From Stenotrophomonas chelatiphaga (lineage in GTDB: Bacteria > Pseudomonadota > Gammaproteobacteria > Xanthomonadales > Xanthomonadaceae): 36,736 nucleotides of DNA. Where the stretch lies: NCBI RefSeq assembly GCF_001431535.1, contig NZ_LDJK01000031.1:1-36736 (forward strand), in the 5' to 3' direction. Under the pieces are notes generated by a model. It saw only the letters and a program-made list of their open reading frames with translations, was not told the origin of the DNA and did no database searches. Positions within the stretch are counted from its first letter, which is position 1, and the number at the start of each line of letters is the position of its first letter. Positions 25,566-34,997 of the stretch are shown here, in pieces. The translations under genes and the position numbers were made by a program.

Positions 25566-27077
25566 TTACTTCAGCAGGCCGAGCACTTCCAGGGTCAGTG
25601 GATCGGTGATGTCCACCGCCTCGCCCTGCAGCGCCGGCAGCAGCTGCCCGGCAAGCTGCTTGCCCAGCTCCACGCCGAACTGGTCAAAGGCGTTGATGTT
25701 CCAGATCACCGACTGCACGTACACCGCATGTTCGTACATCGCGATCAGGGCACCCAGCGCCTGCGGGGTCAGCGCATCGAGCAGGATCAACGTGCTCGGC
25801 CGGCCGCCCGGATAATCACGGTGCGGATCATCACTGGACTGGCCGTTGGCCAGGGCTTCGGTCTGCGCCAGCAGGTTGGCCAGCAATGCCTGGTGGTTGA
25901 CGGTGTACGGATCGTCACTGCGCACGCAGCCGATGAAATCGGCCGGGATCACGCTGGTGCCCTGGTGCAGGGCCTGGAAGAAGCTGTGCTGCACATCGGT
26001 GCCCGCCCCGCCCCACCACACCGGCACGGTATCGCTGGAAACCGGCTGGCCATCGCGCTGCACGCGCTTGCCCAGGCTTTCCATCACCAGCTGCTGCAGG
26101 TAGGCCGGCAGCAGCGCCAGGCGCTGGTCATAGGTCATCACCGCGTGCGTGGCATGGCCCAGCACGTTGCGGTTCCAGATATCGGTCAGCGCGTGCAGCA
26201 CCGGCAGGTTGCGCTCCAGCGGCGCATCCAGTGCGTGCGCGTCCATCTGCGAGGCACCTTCCAGCAGGGCTTCGAAGCGCTCGAATCCGATCGCCAGTGC
26301 GATCGGGAAACCGACCGCCGACCACAGCGAATAGCGACCGCCGACCCAGTCCCACATCGGCAGCACGCGGCTGGAGGCGATGTCGAAGGCCTTGGCGGCG
26401 CGCTCCGGGTTGGCGCTGACCGCATACAGGCGTTCGCTGCCACCCAGCCAGTCGTGCAGGATCTGCCCGTTGAGCAGGGTTTCCTGGGTACCGAAGGTCT
26501 TGGAAATCAGGATGCCGGCGGTACGCGCCGGGTCCAGCGTGGCCAGCGTGCGCTGCATGGCGGCGCCATCCACGTTGGACACGAAATGCACGCGCAGGCG
26601 GCTGCCGTCCACCGGACGCAGGGCGTCGGCAACCAGCCGCGGACCGAGGTCCGAACCGCCGATGCCCACGCTCACCACATCGGTGACGCCGCTGTTTTCC
26701 AGCGCGCGCACCTGTTCGCCCATCCGCTGGCGGACCTCGCGCGCGGTAGCGAAGGCGTCTGCAGCCACCGGCGCATCGACCACATCACCGCGCAGCGCGG
26801 TATGCAACGCGGCACGGCCTTCGGTCAGGTTGACCTGCTCGCCGCGGAACAGGCGCGCGATGGCACCGCCGACGTCACGGTCAGCGGCCAGCGACAGCAA
26901 CGCCTGCAGGGCGGCGGCGTCGTATTTCTGCCGCGCGAAGTTGACGTACAACGGACCGACCCGCAGTGCCAGATCCTTTACCCGGCCGGGTTCGGCCGCG
27001 AGCAGGTCGGGGATGCGCGCGCCACGCAGGCGCTGGGCATGGGAGTGAAGCGTGTCGAGTCCGTTGTTCGTTGTCAT
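25566..27077 (-). CDS. pgi: Pgi, glucose-6-phosphate isomerase
   Basis: Interconverts glucose-6-phosphate and fructose-6-phosphate, linking gluconeogenesis and the pentose products to the Entner-Doudoroff genes in this window. The 503 residues are shorter than E. coli Pgi (549) but all core motifs are present: [17 protein letters not shown], the substrate-loop [12 protein letters not shown], family signature one [33 protein letters not shown], and signature two with [13 protein letters not shown]. The ATG at 27077 overlaps the panD stop by 4 bases, an unusual pairing of a central-carbon gene with a vitamin gene. Confidence 0.96.
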   Translation of the reverse strand: MTTNNGLDTLHSHAQRLRGARIPDLLAAEPGRVKDLALRVGPLYVNFARQKYDAAALQALLSLAADRDVGGAIARLFRGEQVNLTEGRAALHTALRGDVVDAPVAADAFATAREVRQRMGEQVRALENSGVTDVVSVGIGGSDLGPRLVADALRPVDGSRLRVHFVSNVDGAAMQRTLATLDPARTAGILISKTFGTQETLLNGQILHDWLGGSERLYAVSANPERAAKAFDIASSRVLPMWDWVGGRYSLWSAVGFPIALAIGFERFEALLEGASQMDAHALDAPLERNLPVLHALTDIWNRNVLGHATHAVMTYDQRLALLPAYLQQLVMESLGKRVQRDGQPVSSDTVPVWWGGAGTDVQHSFFQALHQGTSVIPADFIGCVRSDDPYTVNHQALLANLLAQTEALANGQSSDDPHRDYPGGRPSTLILLDALTPQALGALIAMYEHAVYVQSVIWNINAFDQFGVELGKQLAGQLLPALQGEAVDITDPLTLEVLGLLK

Positions 27078-27454
27078 GCGGCCTGGGTCGGGATGCTGTC
27101 GTTGGTATGGGAGATCTGGTTGTTGCCGTCCACATATACCAGCTTCGGCCGGAAGCTGTCTGCTTCCTGCTCGCTCATGGTGGCGAAGGCGGCGATGATG
27201 ATGATGTCGCCGACCTGCACATGACGGGCGGCGCCGCCGTTGAGCGAGACCACGCCGCTGCCCGCTTCGGCACGGATGGCATAGGTGCTGAACCGGGCGC
27301 CGTTGGTGACGTCCCAGATGTGCACCTGCTCGAACTCACGGATGCCCGTGGCCGCCAGCAGGTTGTCGTCGATCGCGATCGACCCTTCGTAATTCAGCTC
27401 CGAATGGGTGACGGTGGCGCGGTGGATCTTGGTCTTCAGCAGGGACAGGTGCAT
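27074..27454 (-). CDS. panD: PanD, aspartate 1-decarboxylase
   Basis: Makes beta-alanine for pantothenate from aspartate. It is a pyruvoyl enzyme formed by self-cleavage between Gly24 and Ser25; the site NYEGSIAID (21-29) is intact. The 126 residues match the family length (E. coli 126). The conserved Lys9 and His11 region ([15 protein letters not shown]) is present. The gene is separated from panC and panB by the convergent unknown gene and terminator region, so the pan genes here are in two units. It is translationally coupled to pgi. Confidence 0.96.
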   Translation of the reverse strand: MHLSLLKTKIHRATVTHSELNYEGSIAIDDNLLAATGIREFEQVHIWDVTNGARFSTYAIRAEAGSGVVSLNGGAARHVQVGDIIIIAAFATMSEQEADSFRPKLVYVDGNNQISHTNDSIPTQAA

Positions 27455-27659
27455 GGCACAGGCAACGCGGTAAAGGAAAGCCGGGATTCTACCACCTGGG
27501 ACGTTGGCGACAGGGTCACCTGGCGCCGGTCAGGCAGCGGTTCAGGTCCGGCCGACTGAACCCGTCAGCGGCGCAGCGGCGCACGGCGCGAAACGCACGA
27601 TTCCCGCAAGCGTGCTTTGCCTGCATCTGCTGGACTACCCTTCTCAACCCGGAGTCCAC

Positions 27660-28313
27660 ATGCCTTCCACCGCCGCCGCCACCCTCAGCCGTGCCCCTGA
27701 TTTCGACAAGCTGGTCAAGCGCTTTTCCGGGCCTACCTGGATCGGCGAGCCACCTGCCAAAGCGCGACGCCCGCGATCGCGTTCGGTAACCGTGCGCAAC
27801 CAGGAAGATCGCCCCGCCCTGCCCCGCGCGCGCAGCACAGACGCGCGGGCGCGGGCATCAACAGCGGCACCTGCACCGGCGCAGGCAACAGCTCCTGCGG
27901 CGATGCCTGCGTCATCCCCCCGCGCTGCCGCGCCGGATGCGCGGACGGGTGGGTACCGCGAGCTGTTCCCCGCCACCGGCATCTACGACGCACACCCGCT
28001 GCTGCGCAGGATCGCCAACCTGGAAGCACGCCTGACGCGGGCGGCGTGGGCCGAAGCCGAACAAGCGGACAAGGCGAGGTCGGTAGCCAGCGGCTTCCGC
28101 TACCGCGCGTGCGCTGCGGCCCCCGTTGCGGCGGCCAGCCGCGGGCAGGCCGGCCTGCCACGCGCACCGACCACGCTCGATCTGCAATCAGACAGGGCGA
28201 TGGAGATCGCGGTGCGTATCCATCAGGCGCGGATCGCGTGCGGGCAGCCGGTCTACCCTGACAGGACCTGGTACCGCGAGGGCCTGGTCCGGCGCGCGCT
28301 GGAACAGCTGTAA
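27660..28313 (+). CDS. uncharacterised Ala/Pro/Arg-rich protein
   Basis: I do not recognise this 217-residue protein. The ATG at 27660 has a clear GGAG six bases upstream, which supports the start over longer in-frame options. Residues 1-30 (DFDKLVKRFSGPTWIGEPP) look ordered. Residues 31-95 are basic and Ala/Pro-rich, probably disordered. GYRELFPATGIYDAHPLLRRIANLEARLTRAAWAEAEQADK (about 97-137) is likely helical. The C-terminal 35 residues (MEIAVRIHQARIACGQPVYPDRTWYREGLVRRALEQL region) look like a compact helical domain. It has no signal peptide or membrane helix. It lies alone between divergent panD and convergent panC. The TAA stop forms part of the A-run that serves as the panC terminator T-run. 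Confidence 0.65.
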   Translation: MPSTAAATLSRAPDFDKLVKRFSGPTWIGEPPAKARRPRSRSVTVRNQEDRPALPRARSTDARARASTAAPAPAQATAPAAMPASSPRAAAPDARTGGYRELFPATGIYDAHPLLRRIANLEARLTRAAWAEAEQADKARSVASGFRYRACAAAPVAAASRGQAGLPRAPTTLDLQSDRAMEIAVRIHQARIACGQPVYPDRTWYREGLVRRALEQL

Positions 28314-28358
28314 AAAAGGGCTAGCGTCCTTTTCGCTTGGCGGAAAGGACGCCTGCCC
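28312..28358 (-). terminator. intrinsic terminator of the pcnB-folK-panB-panC operon
   Basis: GCGTCCTTT (28324-28332) pairs perfectly with AAAGGACGC (28344-28352), with an inner CGC-TTG-GCG and an outer GGGC/GCCC extension (28318-28321 with 28355-28358). On the minus strand the stem is followed at once by six T's (28317-28312). It lies 30 bases after the panC stop and overlaps the stop codon of the convergent gene. Confidence 0.88.
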
Positions 28359-28388
28359 CTTCAGGGCGCTGTCACGCAACCCGGCGCG

Positions 28389-29228
28389 TCAGAACTCGAG
28401 GTTGTCGATCAGCCGGGTGCTGCCCAGACGCGCGGCGATCAGCGCCACGCGCGGCCCGCCCTCATGCGGCGGCTCGATCAGGTCCGGCGTACGCAGCGCC
28501 GCGTAGTCCACCTGGAAGCCCGCGGCCTGCAGGGCAGCGGCCGCATCGGCTTCGATGCGCTCACGCGACAGCCCGGTGATGTAGCCTTCGCGCATGCCCT
28601 GCAGCACCCGATGGATCGTCGTCGATGCCGGGCGCTGCACCGCATCCAGGTACTGGTTGCGCGAACTCATCGCCAGCCCGTCGTCTTCGCGCACGATGTC
28701 GCCGCCGACGATCTGGATCGGGAACGCCAGGTCGGCCACCATCTGCCGGATCACCGCCAGCTGCTGGTAGTCCTTCTTGCCGAACGCCGCCACGTCGGGC
28801 TGCACCTGGTTGAACAGGCGTGACACCACCGTGCAGACACCGTCGAAGTGACCGGGGCGATGCGCCCCTTCCAGCAGCCCGCTGATCCCGGGCACGCTGA
28901 CGTTGGCCGCCAGCTCCACGCCGAACGGGTACATCGACTCCACCGTCGGCAGCCACAGCACGTCGCAGCCAGCCGCTTCCAGGCCACTGGTATCGGCCTC
29001 GGGCGTGCGCGGGTAACGGGTGAAGTCTTCGTTCGGCCCGAACTGGGTCGGGTTGACGAACACGCTGGACACCACGCGATCAGCGTACTGCCGCGCAAGC
29101 GCGACCAGGGAATAGTGGCCTGCGTGCAGGTTGCCCATGGTCGGCACCAGCGCCACGCGCAGGCCTTCGCGCTTCCAGCCGCTGACGATCGCGCGCAGCT
29201 GGGCAAGTTCGGTAACGGTCTGGATCAT
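28389..29228 (-). CDS. panC: PanC, pantoate-beta-alanine ligase
   Basis: Joins pantoate and beta-alanine, with ATP, to form pantothenate. The 279 residues (E. coli 283) include the nucleotidyl-transferase HxGH motif ([10 protein letters not shown], His35 and His38), [29 protein letters not shown] and the KMSKS-like MSSRNQYL. The ATG at 29228 overlaps the panB stop (ATGA). It is the last gene of the pcnB-folK-panB-panC run and is followed by a strong terminator. Confidence 0.97.
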   Translation of the reverse strand: MIQTVTELAQLRAIVSGWKREGLRVALVPTMGNLHAGHYSLVALARQYADRVVSSVFVNPTQFGPNEDFTRYPRTPEADTSGLEAAGCDVLWLPTVESMYPFGVELAANVSVPGISGLLEGAHRPGHFDGVCTVVSRLFNQVQPDVAAFGKKDYQQLAVIRQMVADLAFPIQIVGGDIVREDDGLAMSSRNQYLDAVQRPASTTIHRVLQGMREGYITGLSRERIEADAAAALQAAGFQVDYAALRTPDLIEPPHEGGPRVALIAARLGSTRLIDNLEF

Positions 29229-30040
29229 GAGGCGTAGGCGTGCTCGGCATCGGGGAAGGTGCCGTTGCGCACGGCATCGGCGTAAGCGCGGGTGGCACCG
29301 GCCACCGAACCACCTTCGGCAAGGAAATCCTTGACGAACTTGGGCCGGCGATGGCCACTGTCCAGGCCCAGCATGTCATGCATCACCAGCACCTGGCCGT
29401 CGCATTGCGGACCGGCGCCGATGCCGATGGTCGGCACCGCAACGGCGGCGGTGACCTCGGCGGCCACCGGCGTGGGCAGGCATTCGAGCACCATCATGCT
29501 GGCACCGGCGGCGACCACGGCCTTGGCATCTTCGACCAGCTGGCGGGCGGCATCGCCGCGACCCTGCACGCGATAGCCGCCCAGGCGCAGCACCGACTGC
29601 GGGGTCAGCCCCAGGTGCGAGCACACCGGGATTTCGCGCTCCACCAGGTGGCGGATGATGTCCAGCTTGAAGCCGGCGCCTTCGATCTTGACCATCTCCG
29701 CGCCCGCCTGCAGCAACTGCAGCGACGCATCGAAGGCACGTTCCGGGGTGGCGTCGGCGCCGAACGGCAGGTCGGCGATGAGCAGCGCGCGCTGCAGCAC
29801 GCGGGCCACCACGCCGGTGTGGTAGACCATGTCGGCCACGGTCACCGGCAGGGTCGAATCGTGCCCCTGCACCACCATGCCCAGCGAGTCGCCGATCAGG
29901 ATCAGGTCGACCCCGTTGGCATCGAAGGTCCGGGCGAAACCGGCGTCGTAGGCGGTCAACATGACCAGCTTCTGGCCATTGCGCTTGGCCTCGGCCAGCG
30001 CCGGGACGGTCCAGGGTTTGCTGTCTGCGTGGGTGCTCAT
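29225..30040 (-). CDS. panB: PanB, ketopantoate hydroxymethyltransferase
   Basis: Transfers a one-carbon unit from methylene-tetrahydrofolate to 2-ketoisovalerate, the first step of pantoate synthesis. The 271 residues (E. coli 264) have [34 protein letters not shown] (metal and substrate site), VKIEGA and the catalytic-region [13 protein letters not shown] and [20 protein letters not shown]. It follows folK, a folate-synthesis gene, by 31 bases; this links folate and pantothenate synthesis in one operon. It overlaps panC by 4 bases. Confidence 0.97.
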   Translation of the reverse strand: MSTHADSKPWTVPALAEAKRNGQKLVMLTAYDAGFARTFDANGVDLILIGDSLGMVVQGHDSTLPVTVADMVYHTGVVARVLQRALLIADLPFGADATPERAFDASLQLLQAGAEMVKIEGAGFKLDIIRHLVEREIPVCSHLGLTPQSVLRLGGYRVQGRGDAARQLVEDAKAVVAAGASMMVLECLPTPVAAEVTAAVAVPTIGIGAGPQCDGQVLVMHDMLGLDSGHRRPKFVKDFLAEGGSVAGATRAYADAVRNGTFPDAEHAYAS

Positions 30041-30071
30041 CAGGAAATAACCGGGGGTGATAACCGCCCCA

Positions 30072-30560
30072 TTATCCCCTTATCGGCGCGATCCCGCTGG
30101 TCGGCACCTGCATCACTGCATCCCGCACGCGGCCGTGCCCGGGAATCAGCAGGTCCGGCTCCACTTCGGCCAGTGGCACCAGCACGAAGGCGCGCTGGTG
30201 CAGGTACGGATGCGGGACCTGCAGGCGCGGCAGGTCGATCACCTGGTCGCCGTACAGCAGCAGGTCCAGGTCGAGCAGGCGCGGGCCCCAGTGCACGGCC
30301 GGATCACGCACCCGACCGAAGCCGGTTTCCAGCGCCAGCAGGGCGTCGAGCAAGGCCAGCGGCGGCAGGTCGGTCTGGACGCAGGCCACCGCATTGACGA
30401 ACGGTGGCTGGTCCTCATTGCCCCAGGCCGGGCTGGCGTACAGCAGCGAGGCGCGGGTCAGTTCAGTATCGGCCAGGCCGTCCAGCGCCTCGATCGCCGC
30501 ACTGACCGTACTGGCGGCGTCACCGAGGTTGGCGCCCAGGCCGATCCATGCCCTGACCAC
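30072..30560 (-). CDS. folK: FolK, 6-hydroxymethyl-dihydropterin pyrophosphokinase
   Basis: Activates the pterin for folate synthesis. The 162 residues (E. coli 159) start with the typical [11 protein letters not shown], then [21 protein letters not shown], and the HPPK signature [15 protein letters not shown]. The start is a GTG at 30560 only five bases after the pcnB stop, with GAG of the pcnB end as a possible ribosome-binding site. The C-terminus is complete. It is followed by panB. Confidence 0.95.
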   Translation of the reverse strand: MVRAWIGLGANLGDAASTVSAAIEALDGLADTELTRASLLYASPAWGNEDQPPFVNAVACVQTDLPPLALLDALLALETGFGRVRDPAVHWGPRLLDLDLLLYGDQVIDLPRLQVPHPYLHQRAFVLVPLAEVEPDLLIPGHGRVRDAVMQVPTSGIAPIRG

Positions 30561-30565
30561 GCCGC

Positions 30566-31951
30566 TTACTCGGCAGCCGGTGCGCCGGGAGCACCCGGGC
30601 GACGACGGCGGCGGCGGCGCTTGCGCGGCTCGTCACCCGCATCGTCGGCATCCTGCGTGTGCAGGTCATCCAGCGCGCTTTCCAGCTCACGGCCGGACTG
30701 CTGCTGCGCTTCGCGCCAGAACGCCACGTCGCTGGCATGTTCGCTGGAGGCCACCTGGCGCAGGATCAGGAAGTCGAACGCTGCGCGGAAACGCGGGTGG
30801 GTCAACGTGCGGAACACGCGCTTGCGCTGGCGTGAGCCGAAGCGGGCCTGCAGCAGCCAGATCTCCTGCATCGGCAGCGAGAAGCGGCGCGGCAGCGCGA
30901 TGGTGGTCAGCTGGTGCAGGGTCACCCGGTCGGCGGCGCGACGCTGCGCTTCTTCTTCGGCGACACCCTGCTTGAGCAGCGTGGCCTGGGTGCGGCAGAA
31001 CGCCGGCCACAGCAGCAGCGCGAACAGGAACGACGGCGACACCGGCTCGTCGTTGGCCACGCGCTGGTCGGTGTTGGCGAGGCCTTCGATCAGCATGCGG
31101 CGCAGCGCACCACTGCGGTTGGAACGCAGCGCCTTGCCACTTTCCGGGAACATCACATCGAACAGGCCGTAACGCTCCAGGCCCTCGAAGCTGGCCACGC
31201 CATGCCCGCCCAGGAACAGCTTGAGCACTTCCTCGAACAGGCGCGCCGGGGCCGCTTCGTTGAGCAGGTTGGCGAGCTGCGGGATCGGCGCGGCGGTCTT
31301 TTCCTCGATCTGGAAACCGAGCTTGCCGGCCAGGCGCACCGCACGCAGCATGCGCACGGGATCTTCGCGATAACGCTGTTCCGGATCGCCGATGAGCTTC
31401 ATCAGGCGGGCCTGCACGTCTTCGAAACCGCCGGTGTAATCACGCACCGAGAAATCCTCGATGGCGTAGTACAGCGCGTTGCAGGTGAAGTCACGGCGGA
31501 TGGCATCGTCTTCGATGGAGCCGTACACGTTGTCGCGTACCAGCATGCCGTTTTCCATCTCGCGGTCGCCGCTGCCGTCATCGATGTTGGCACGGAAGGT
31601 GGCCACTTCGATGATCTCGCGGCCGAACACCACGTGGGCCAGGCGGAAGCGGCGACCGATCAGGCGGCAGTTGCGGAACAGCTGCTTGACCTGTTCGGGC
31701 GTGGCATCGGTGGCCACGTCGAAGTCCTTGGGGTGGCCATTGACCAGCAGGTCGCGCACGGCGCCACCCACCAGGTAGGCGCCGAAGCCGGCATCCCGCA
31801 GGCGGTACAGCACGCGCACGGCGTTGGGGCTGATGTCCTTGCGCGAGATGGTGTGCTGGTCGCGCGGGATGACGCGCAGGCTGATCGGAGTTGTCACGGA
31901 GGGAATGATGTTGGCGCTTCCGGTTGAAGTTTCGGGATTGCCCAATGGCAT
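30566..31951 (-). CDS. pcnB: PcnB, poly(A) polymerase I
   Basis: Adds poly(A) tails to RNA and so promotes decay. The class II nucleotidyltransferase core is clear: VGGAVRDLLVNGHPKDFDVATDATPEQ with the metal-binding DFD, CRLIGRRFRLAHVVFG, RRDFTCNALYY and YREDPVRMLRAVR. The PcnB-type lead RVIPRDQHTISRKDIS, close to E. coli VIPREQHAISRKDIS, separates it from CCA-adding enzymes. The C-terminus is very basic (KRRRRRRRRP) and Ala/Pro-rich, as expected for RNA binding. The ATG at 31951 gives 461 residues. A GTG at 31897 (443 residues) is a serious alternative because a tRNA promoter overlaps the ATG. It heads the pcnB-folK-panB-panC run. Confidence 0.93.
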   Translation of the reverse strand: MPLGNPETSTGSANIIPSVTTPISLRVIPRDQHTISRKDISPNAVRVLYRLRDAGFGAYLVGGAVRDLLVNGHPKDFDVATDATPEQVKQLFRNCRLIGRRFRLAHVVFGREIIEVATFRANIDDGSGDREMENGMLVRDNVYGSIEDDAIRRDFTCNALYYAIEDFSVRDYTGGFEDVQARLMKLIGDPEQRYREDPVRMLRAVRLAGKLGFQIEEKTAAPIPQLANLLNEAAPARLFEEVLKLFLGGHGVASFEGLERYGLFDVMFPESGKALRSNRSGALRRMLIEGLANTDQRVANDEPVSPSFLFALLLWPAFCRTQATLLKQGVAEEEAQRRAADRVTLHQLTTIALPRRFSLPMQEIWLLQARFGSRQRKRVFRTLTHPRFRAAFDFLILRQVASSEHASDVAFWREAQQQSGRELESALDDLHTQDADDAGDEPRKRRRRRRRPGAPGAPAAE

Positions 31952-31966
31952 CGAGATGCATATACT
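31938..31966 (+). promoter_or_regulatory. promoter of tRNA-Glu
   Basis: TTGCCC (31938-31943), a 17-base spacer and TATACT (31961-31966) form a strong sigma-70-type promoter. It is followed by a GC-rich discriminator (AGCGCGCC), typical of stable-RNA promoters under stringent control. The expected transcription start near 31973 gives a leader of about 26 bases before the mature tRNA. The promoter overlaps the pcnB ATG on the other strand. Confidence 0.8.
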
Positions 31967-31998
31967 AGCGCGCCTGCCCCGGCAGTGACACTTCAAAC

Positions 31999-32073
31999 GC
32001 TCCCTTCGTCTAGAGGTTAGGACGTGGCCCTCTCAAGGCTAAAACAGGGGTTCGAGTCCCCTAGGGAGCACCA
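31999..32073 (+). tRNA. tRNA-Glu, anticodon CTC
   Basis: A 75-base cloverleaf with encoded CCA. The acceptor stem GCTCCCT pairs with AGGGAGC. The D-arm begins GTCTAGAGG. The anticodon stem TGGCC/GGCTA encloses the loop CTCTCAA, giving anticodon CTC. The T-arm is AGGGG-TTCGAGT-CCCCT. The tRNA-Glu type start (TTCGTCTAGAGG) matches E. coli tRNA-Glu, which has anticodon TTC; CTC reads GAG, the dominant Glu codon in this GC-rich genome. It has its own promoter and terminator. Confidence 0.96.
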
Positions 32074-32092
32074 GTCACTGCAGCAGGAAGCA

Positions 32093-32119
32093 AAAAGCCC
32101 GCCATGAGCGGGTTTTTTT
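32093..32119. terminator. bidirectional intrinsic terminator after tRNA-Glu
   Basis: CCCGC-CATGA-GCGGG (32098-32112) is followed by seven T's on the plus strand (32113-32119) and preceded by A's (32093-32097). It can thus end the tRNA-Glu transcript and, in the other direction, the xyl operon. It lies 20 bases after the tRNA. Confidence 0.9.
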
Positions 32120-32142
32120 GTGCCTGTTGGCGTGTCGTTGAA

Positions 32143-32166
32143 GGCCCGGCGCGGTGGCGCCGGGCC
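32143..32166. other. GC-rich hairpin downstream of the xyl operon
   Basis: GGCCCGGCGC-GGTG-GCGCCGGGCC is a perfect 10-bp stem starting 11 bases after the stop of the sugar symporter gene. It lacks a T-run on the minus strand, so it probably protects the mRNA 3' end ahead of the bidirectional terminator. Confidence 0.6.
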
Positions 32167-32177
32167 CTGCGTGGAGG

Positions 32178-33602
32178 TCAGCCTTCCATCTGTTCCAGCT
32201 CCTTGCCCTTGGTCTCGCGCACGTAGCGGATCACGAAGAAGATCGACAGGAACGCGGCTACCGCATAGATGCTGTAGGCACCGGCCAGGCCGATCCCGGC
32301 CAGCAGGATCGGGAAGGTCACGGTGATGGCGAAGTTTGAAGTCCACTGCGCCGCACCCGCCACGGCCAGCGCCGAACCGCGGATCTGGTTGGGGAACATT
32401 TCGCCCAGCATCACCCACATCACCGGGCCCCAGGACATGTTGAAGAACACCACGTAGACATTGGCCGCCACCAGCGCCAGCCGGCCCATGCCATCGGACA
32501 GCTGCAAGCGGCCATCGACCAGGCTGCCGCTGGAGAACGCCACCACCATCAGGGCCAGCGCGATCGCCATGCCCACCGAACCCACCCACAGCAGCGGCTT
32601 GCGACCGATGCGGTCGATCAGCACCACCGTCACCAGGCACGCCCCGATGCTGAGTGCACCGGACAGCACGTTGATCAGCAGCGCATCGTTTTCGGAGAAG
32701 CCCACCGCCTGCCACAGCACTGCGCCGTAGTAGAACACCACGTTGATGCCGACCAGCTGCTGCAGCACGGCCAGCCCGATGCCCACCCAGACGATGCCGC
32801 GCAGCTTGCCGCTCGCCTTGTCCTTCAGATCGGCGAAGGACGGCCGGTGCTGGTGCTGGGCCAGGCTGTGCTCGATCTCGCCGAGCTTGGCCTGGGCCTC
32901 CACCGCACCGTACAGGCGGGTCAGCACCGCCGATGCTTCCGCCCTGCGCCCCTTCACCACCAGGAAGCGCGGGCTTTCCGGGATCACCAGCAGCAGCGCC
33001 AGGAACAGCAGCGAAGGAATGGCCTGCATCCAGAACATCCAGCGCCATGCTTCCTGTCCCAGCCACAGCACTTCGGTGGACGCACCCGCCGCGCGTGCCA
33101 GCAGGTAGTTGCTCAGGAAGGCCGCGAACAGGCCGCTTATGATGGCGATCTGCTGCACCGTGGCGAGCTTGCCGCGATAGCGCGCCGAGGCGACTTCGGC
33201 GATGTACGCCGGGGCCATCACGCTGGCCGCGCCGACCGCGAAACCGCCGATCACGCGCGCGGCGACGAACAGCCACGACGCATGCGCCGCGCCGGCCCCC
33301 AACGCCGACAGCAGGAACAGCACCGCCGAGATGATCAGCACGCTGCGCCGTCCCAGCAGGTCACCCAGCCGCCCGGCCAGGAACGCTCCGATGGCACAAC
33401 CGAGCAGCATCGAAGCCACTTCGAAGCCGAGCGCGGCTTCGCTGGAATTGAACGCGGTTCGAAGGCCGTCGACGGTGCCGTTGATGACCCCGCTGTCGAA
33501 GCCGAACAGGAAGCCACCAATGGTGGCCACGCAGCTGATCAGCACGATGAAGGCGGTGTTCTCGCCCTGCGTGCCGGAGGAAGCGGATAGCGCTGTGGAC
33601 AT
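32178..33602 (-). CDS. xylE: sugar/H+ symporter, probable D-xylose transporter (XylE-like)
   Basis: Inner-membrane transporter of the major facilitator superfamily, sugar-porter family, 474 residues with 12 helices. The family motifs are present: GFLFGFDSGVINGT in helix 1, RLGDLLGRRSVL after helix 2, PESPRFLVVKGR at the end of helix 6, QQLVGINVVFYYGA in helix 7, DRIGRKPLL and RETKGKELEQME at the C-terminus. Sequence alone cannot separate xylose from galactose, glucose or arabinose transport. Its place directly after xylA (32-base gap) points to D-xylose. The name XylE is by function and position. Confidence 0.88.
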   Translation of the reverse strand: MSTALSASSGTQGENTAFIVLISCVATIGGFLFGFDSGVINGTVDGLRTAFNSSEAALGFEVASMLLGCAIGAFLAGRLGDLLGRRSVLIISAVLFLLSALGAGAAHASWLFVAARVIGGFAVGAASVMAPAYIAEVASARYRGKLATVQQIAIISGLFAAFLSNYLLARAAGASTEVLWLGQEAWRWMFWMQAIPSLLFLALLLVIPESPRFLVVKGRRAEASAVLTRLYGAVEAQAKLGEIEHSLAQHQHRPSFADLKDKASGKLRGIVWVGIGLAVLQQLVGINVVFYYGAVLWQAVGFSENDALLINVLSGALSIGACLVTVVLIDRIGRKPLLWVGSVGMAIALALMVVAFSSGSLVDGRLQLSDGMGRLALVAANVYVVFFNMSWGPVMWVMLGEMFPNQIRGSALAVAGAAQWTSNFAITVTFPILLAGIGLAGAYSIYAVAAFLSIFFVIRYVRETKGKELEQMEG

Positions 33603-33634
33603 GGGTTTACCCGGTTGCGATGGACGCCTGCCGC

Positions 33635-34975
33635 TCAGCGCAGCAGGTACTGGTTGAGCAGGTTCTCATACGCTTCCTGCCGGCCGCTACGCTGCCGCGG
33701 CTCGCCGGCCTGCTGGGCGTGCGCGCACAGGTCCTGCAGGGTCAACTGGCCATTGGCGAACGCAGCGCCCGCGCCACTGTCGAAGCTGGCATAGCGTTCG
33801 CTGCGCCACTGTTCCAGCGGCGAAGCGGTGACCAGTGCATGGGCGACCTCCAGGCCGCGGGCAAAGGTATCCATGCCGCCGATGTGGGCGATGAACAGGT
33901 CCTGCGGGTCGCTGGATTCCCGACGCACCTTGGCATCGAAGTTGAGCCCGCCATCACCGAAGCCGCCCTGCCGCAGCACCACCAGCATCGCGCCTACCGC
34001 GTCATACAGGTCGGTCGGGAACTGGTCGGTATCCCAGCCGTTCTGCGGGTTGCCGCGGTTGGCATCGATGCTGCCCAGCAGGCCGGCATCGGAGGCCACC
34101 TGCAGGTCGTGGGCGAAGGTATGCCCGGACAAGGTGGCGTGGTTGGCTTCGATGTTGAGTTTGAAATCGCGGTCCAGCCCATGCGCGCGCAGGAAACCGA
34201 CCACCGTGGCACTGTCGAAATCGTACTGGTGGTGCATCGGCTCCATCGGCTTGGGTTCGATCAGGAAGGTACCGGTGAAGCCGATGCTGCGCCCGTAATC
34301 GCGCGCCGCCGCGAGGAACCGCGCAAGATGCGCCTGCTCGCGCTTCATGTCGGTATTGAGCAGGCAGGCGTAGCCTTCGCGGCCACCCCAGAACACATAG
34401 TTGCTGCCGCCCAGCGCCACCGTGGCATCCAGCGCCGCCCTGACCTGCACCGCAGCGCGCGCGACCACGGCGAAATCCGGATTGGTCGCTGCACCGTTCA
34501 TGTAGCGCGGGTGCGAGAACAGGTTGGCCGTACCCCACAGCAGCTTGACCCCGGTCTGCCGCTGGCGCTCGCCGGCGATTTCCACCATGTGCCCCAGGTT
34601 GGCGCGGTACTCGCCGATGTCATCGGCATCCGGCGCCAGGTCGACGTCATGGAAGCAGTAGTACGGCACGCCCAGCTTGGTGACGAACTCGAAAGCGGCA
34701 TCGGCCTTGGCCTCGGCACGCGCCAGCGGCGTGGCGCCCTGGTCCCACGGATAAACGCGCGTACCGGGGCCGAACGGGTCGTGCCCTGCCCCACAGAAGC
34801 TGTGCCAGTACGCCACGGCGAACCGCAGGTGCTCGGCCATGCTGCGCCCGCCGATCTGTTTGTCGGCGTCGTAGACCTTGTAGGCCAGCGGATTGTCCGA
34901 ATCGCGGCCTTCGAAGGGAATGCGACCGACGCCGGGGAAGAACTCGCGCTGGCCAACGTAGAACGAAGAACTCAT
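33635..34975 (-). CDS. xylA: XylA, D-xylose isomerase
   Basis: Converts D-xylose to D-xylulose using divalent metals. The 446 residues (E. coli 440) have the catalytic His109 and Asp112 in [18 protein letters not shown], the metal-binding [38 protein letters not shown] and [22 protein letters not shown]. The ATG at 34975 gives [15 protein letters not shown] with GAGG upstream; the longer open frame is the xylB antiframe. The gene sits between xylB (22-base gap) and the symporter. The C-terminus NLLNQYLLR is normal for the family. Confidence 0.97.
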   Translation of the reverse strand: MSSSFYVGQREFFPGVGRIPFEGRDSDNPLAYKVYDADKQIGGRSMAEHLRFAVAYWHSFCGAGHDPFGPGTRVYPWDQGATPLARAEAKADAAFEFVTKLGVPYYCFHDVDLAPDADDIGEYRANLGHMVEIAGERQRQTGVKLLWGTANLFSHPRYMNGAATNPDFAVVARAAVQVRAALDATVALGGSNYVFWGGREGYACLLNTDMKREQAHLARFLAAARDYGRSIGFTGTFLIEPKPMEPMHHQYDFDSATVVGFLRAHGLDRDFKLNIEANHATLSGHTFAHDLQVASDAGLLGSIDANRGNPQNGWDTDQFPTDLYDAVGAMLVVLRQGGFGDGGLNFDAKVRRESSDPQDLFIAHIGGMDTFARGLEVAHALVTASPLEQWRSERYASFDSGAGAAFANGQLTLQDLCAHAQQAGEPRQRSGRQEAYENLLNQYLLR

Positions 34976-34997
34976 GGGCAACATCCTCTGGGGGAAA

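Noticed and set aside
28324..28352. Terminator for the unknown plus-strand gene
   Set aside because: The hairpin has no T-run on the plus-strand side; the T-run is on the minus strand, so it is assigned to the panC operon.
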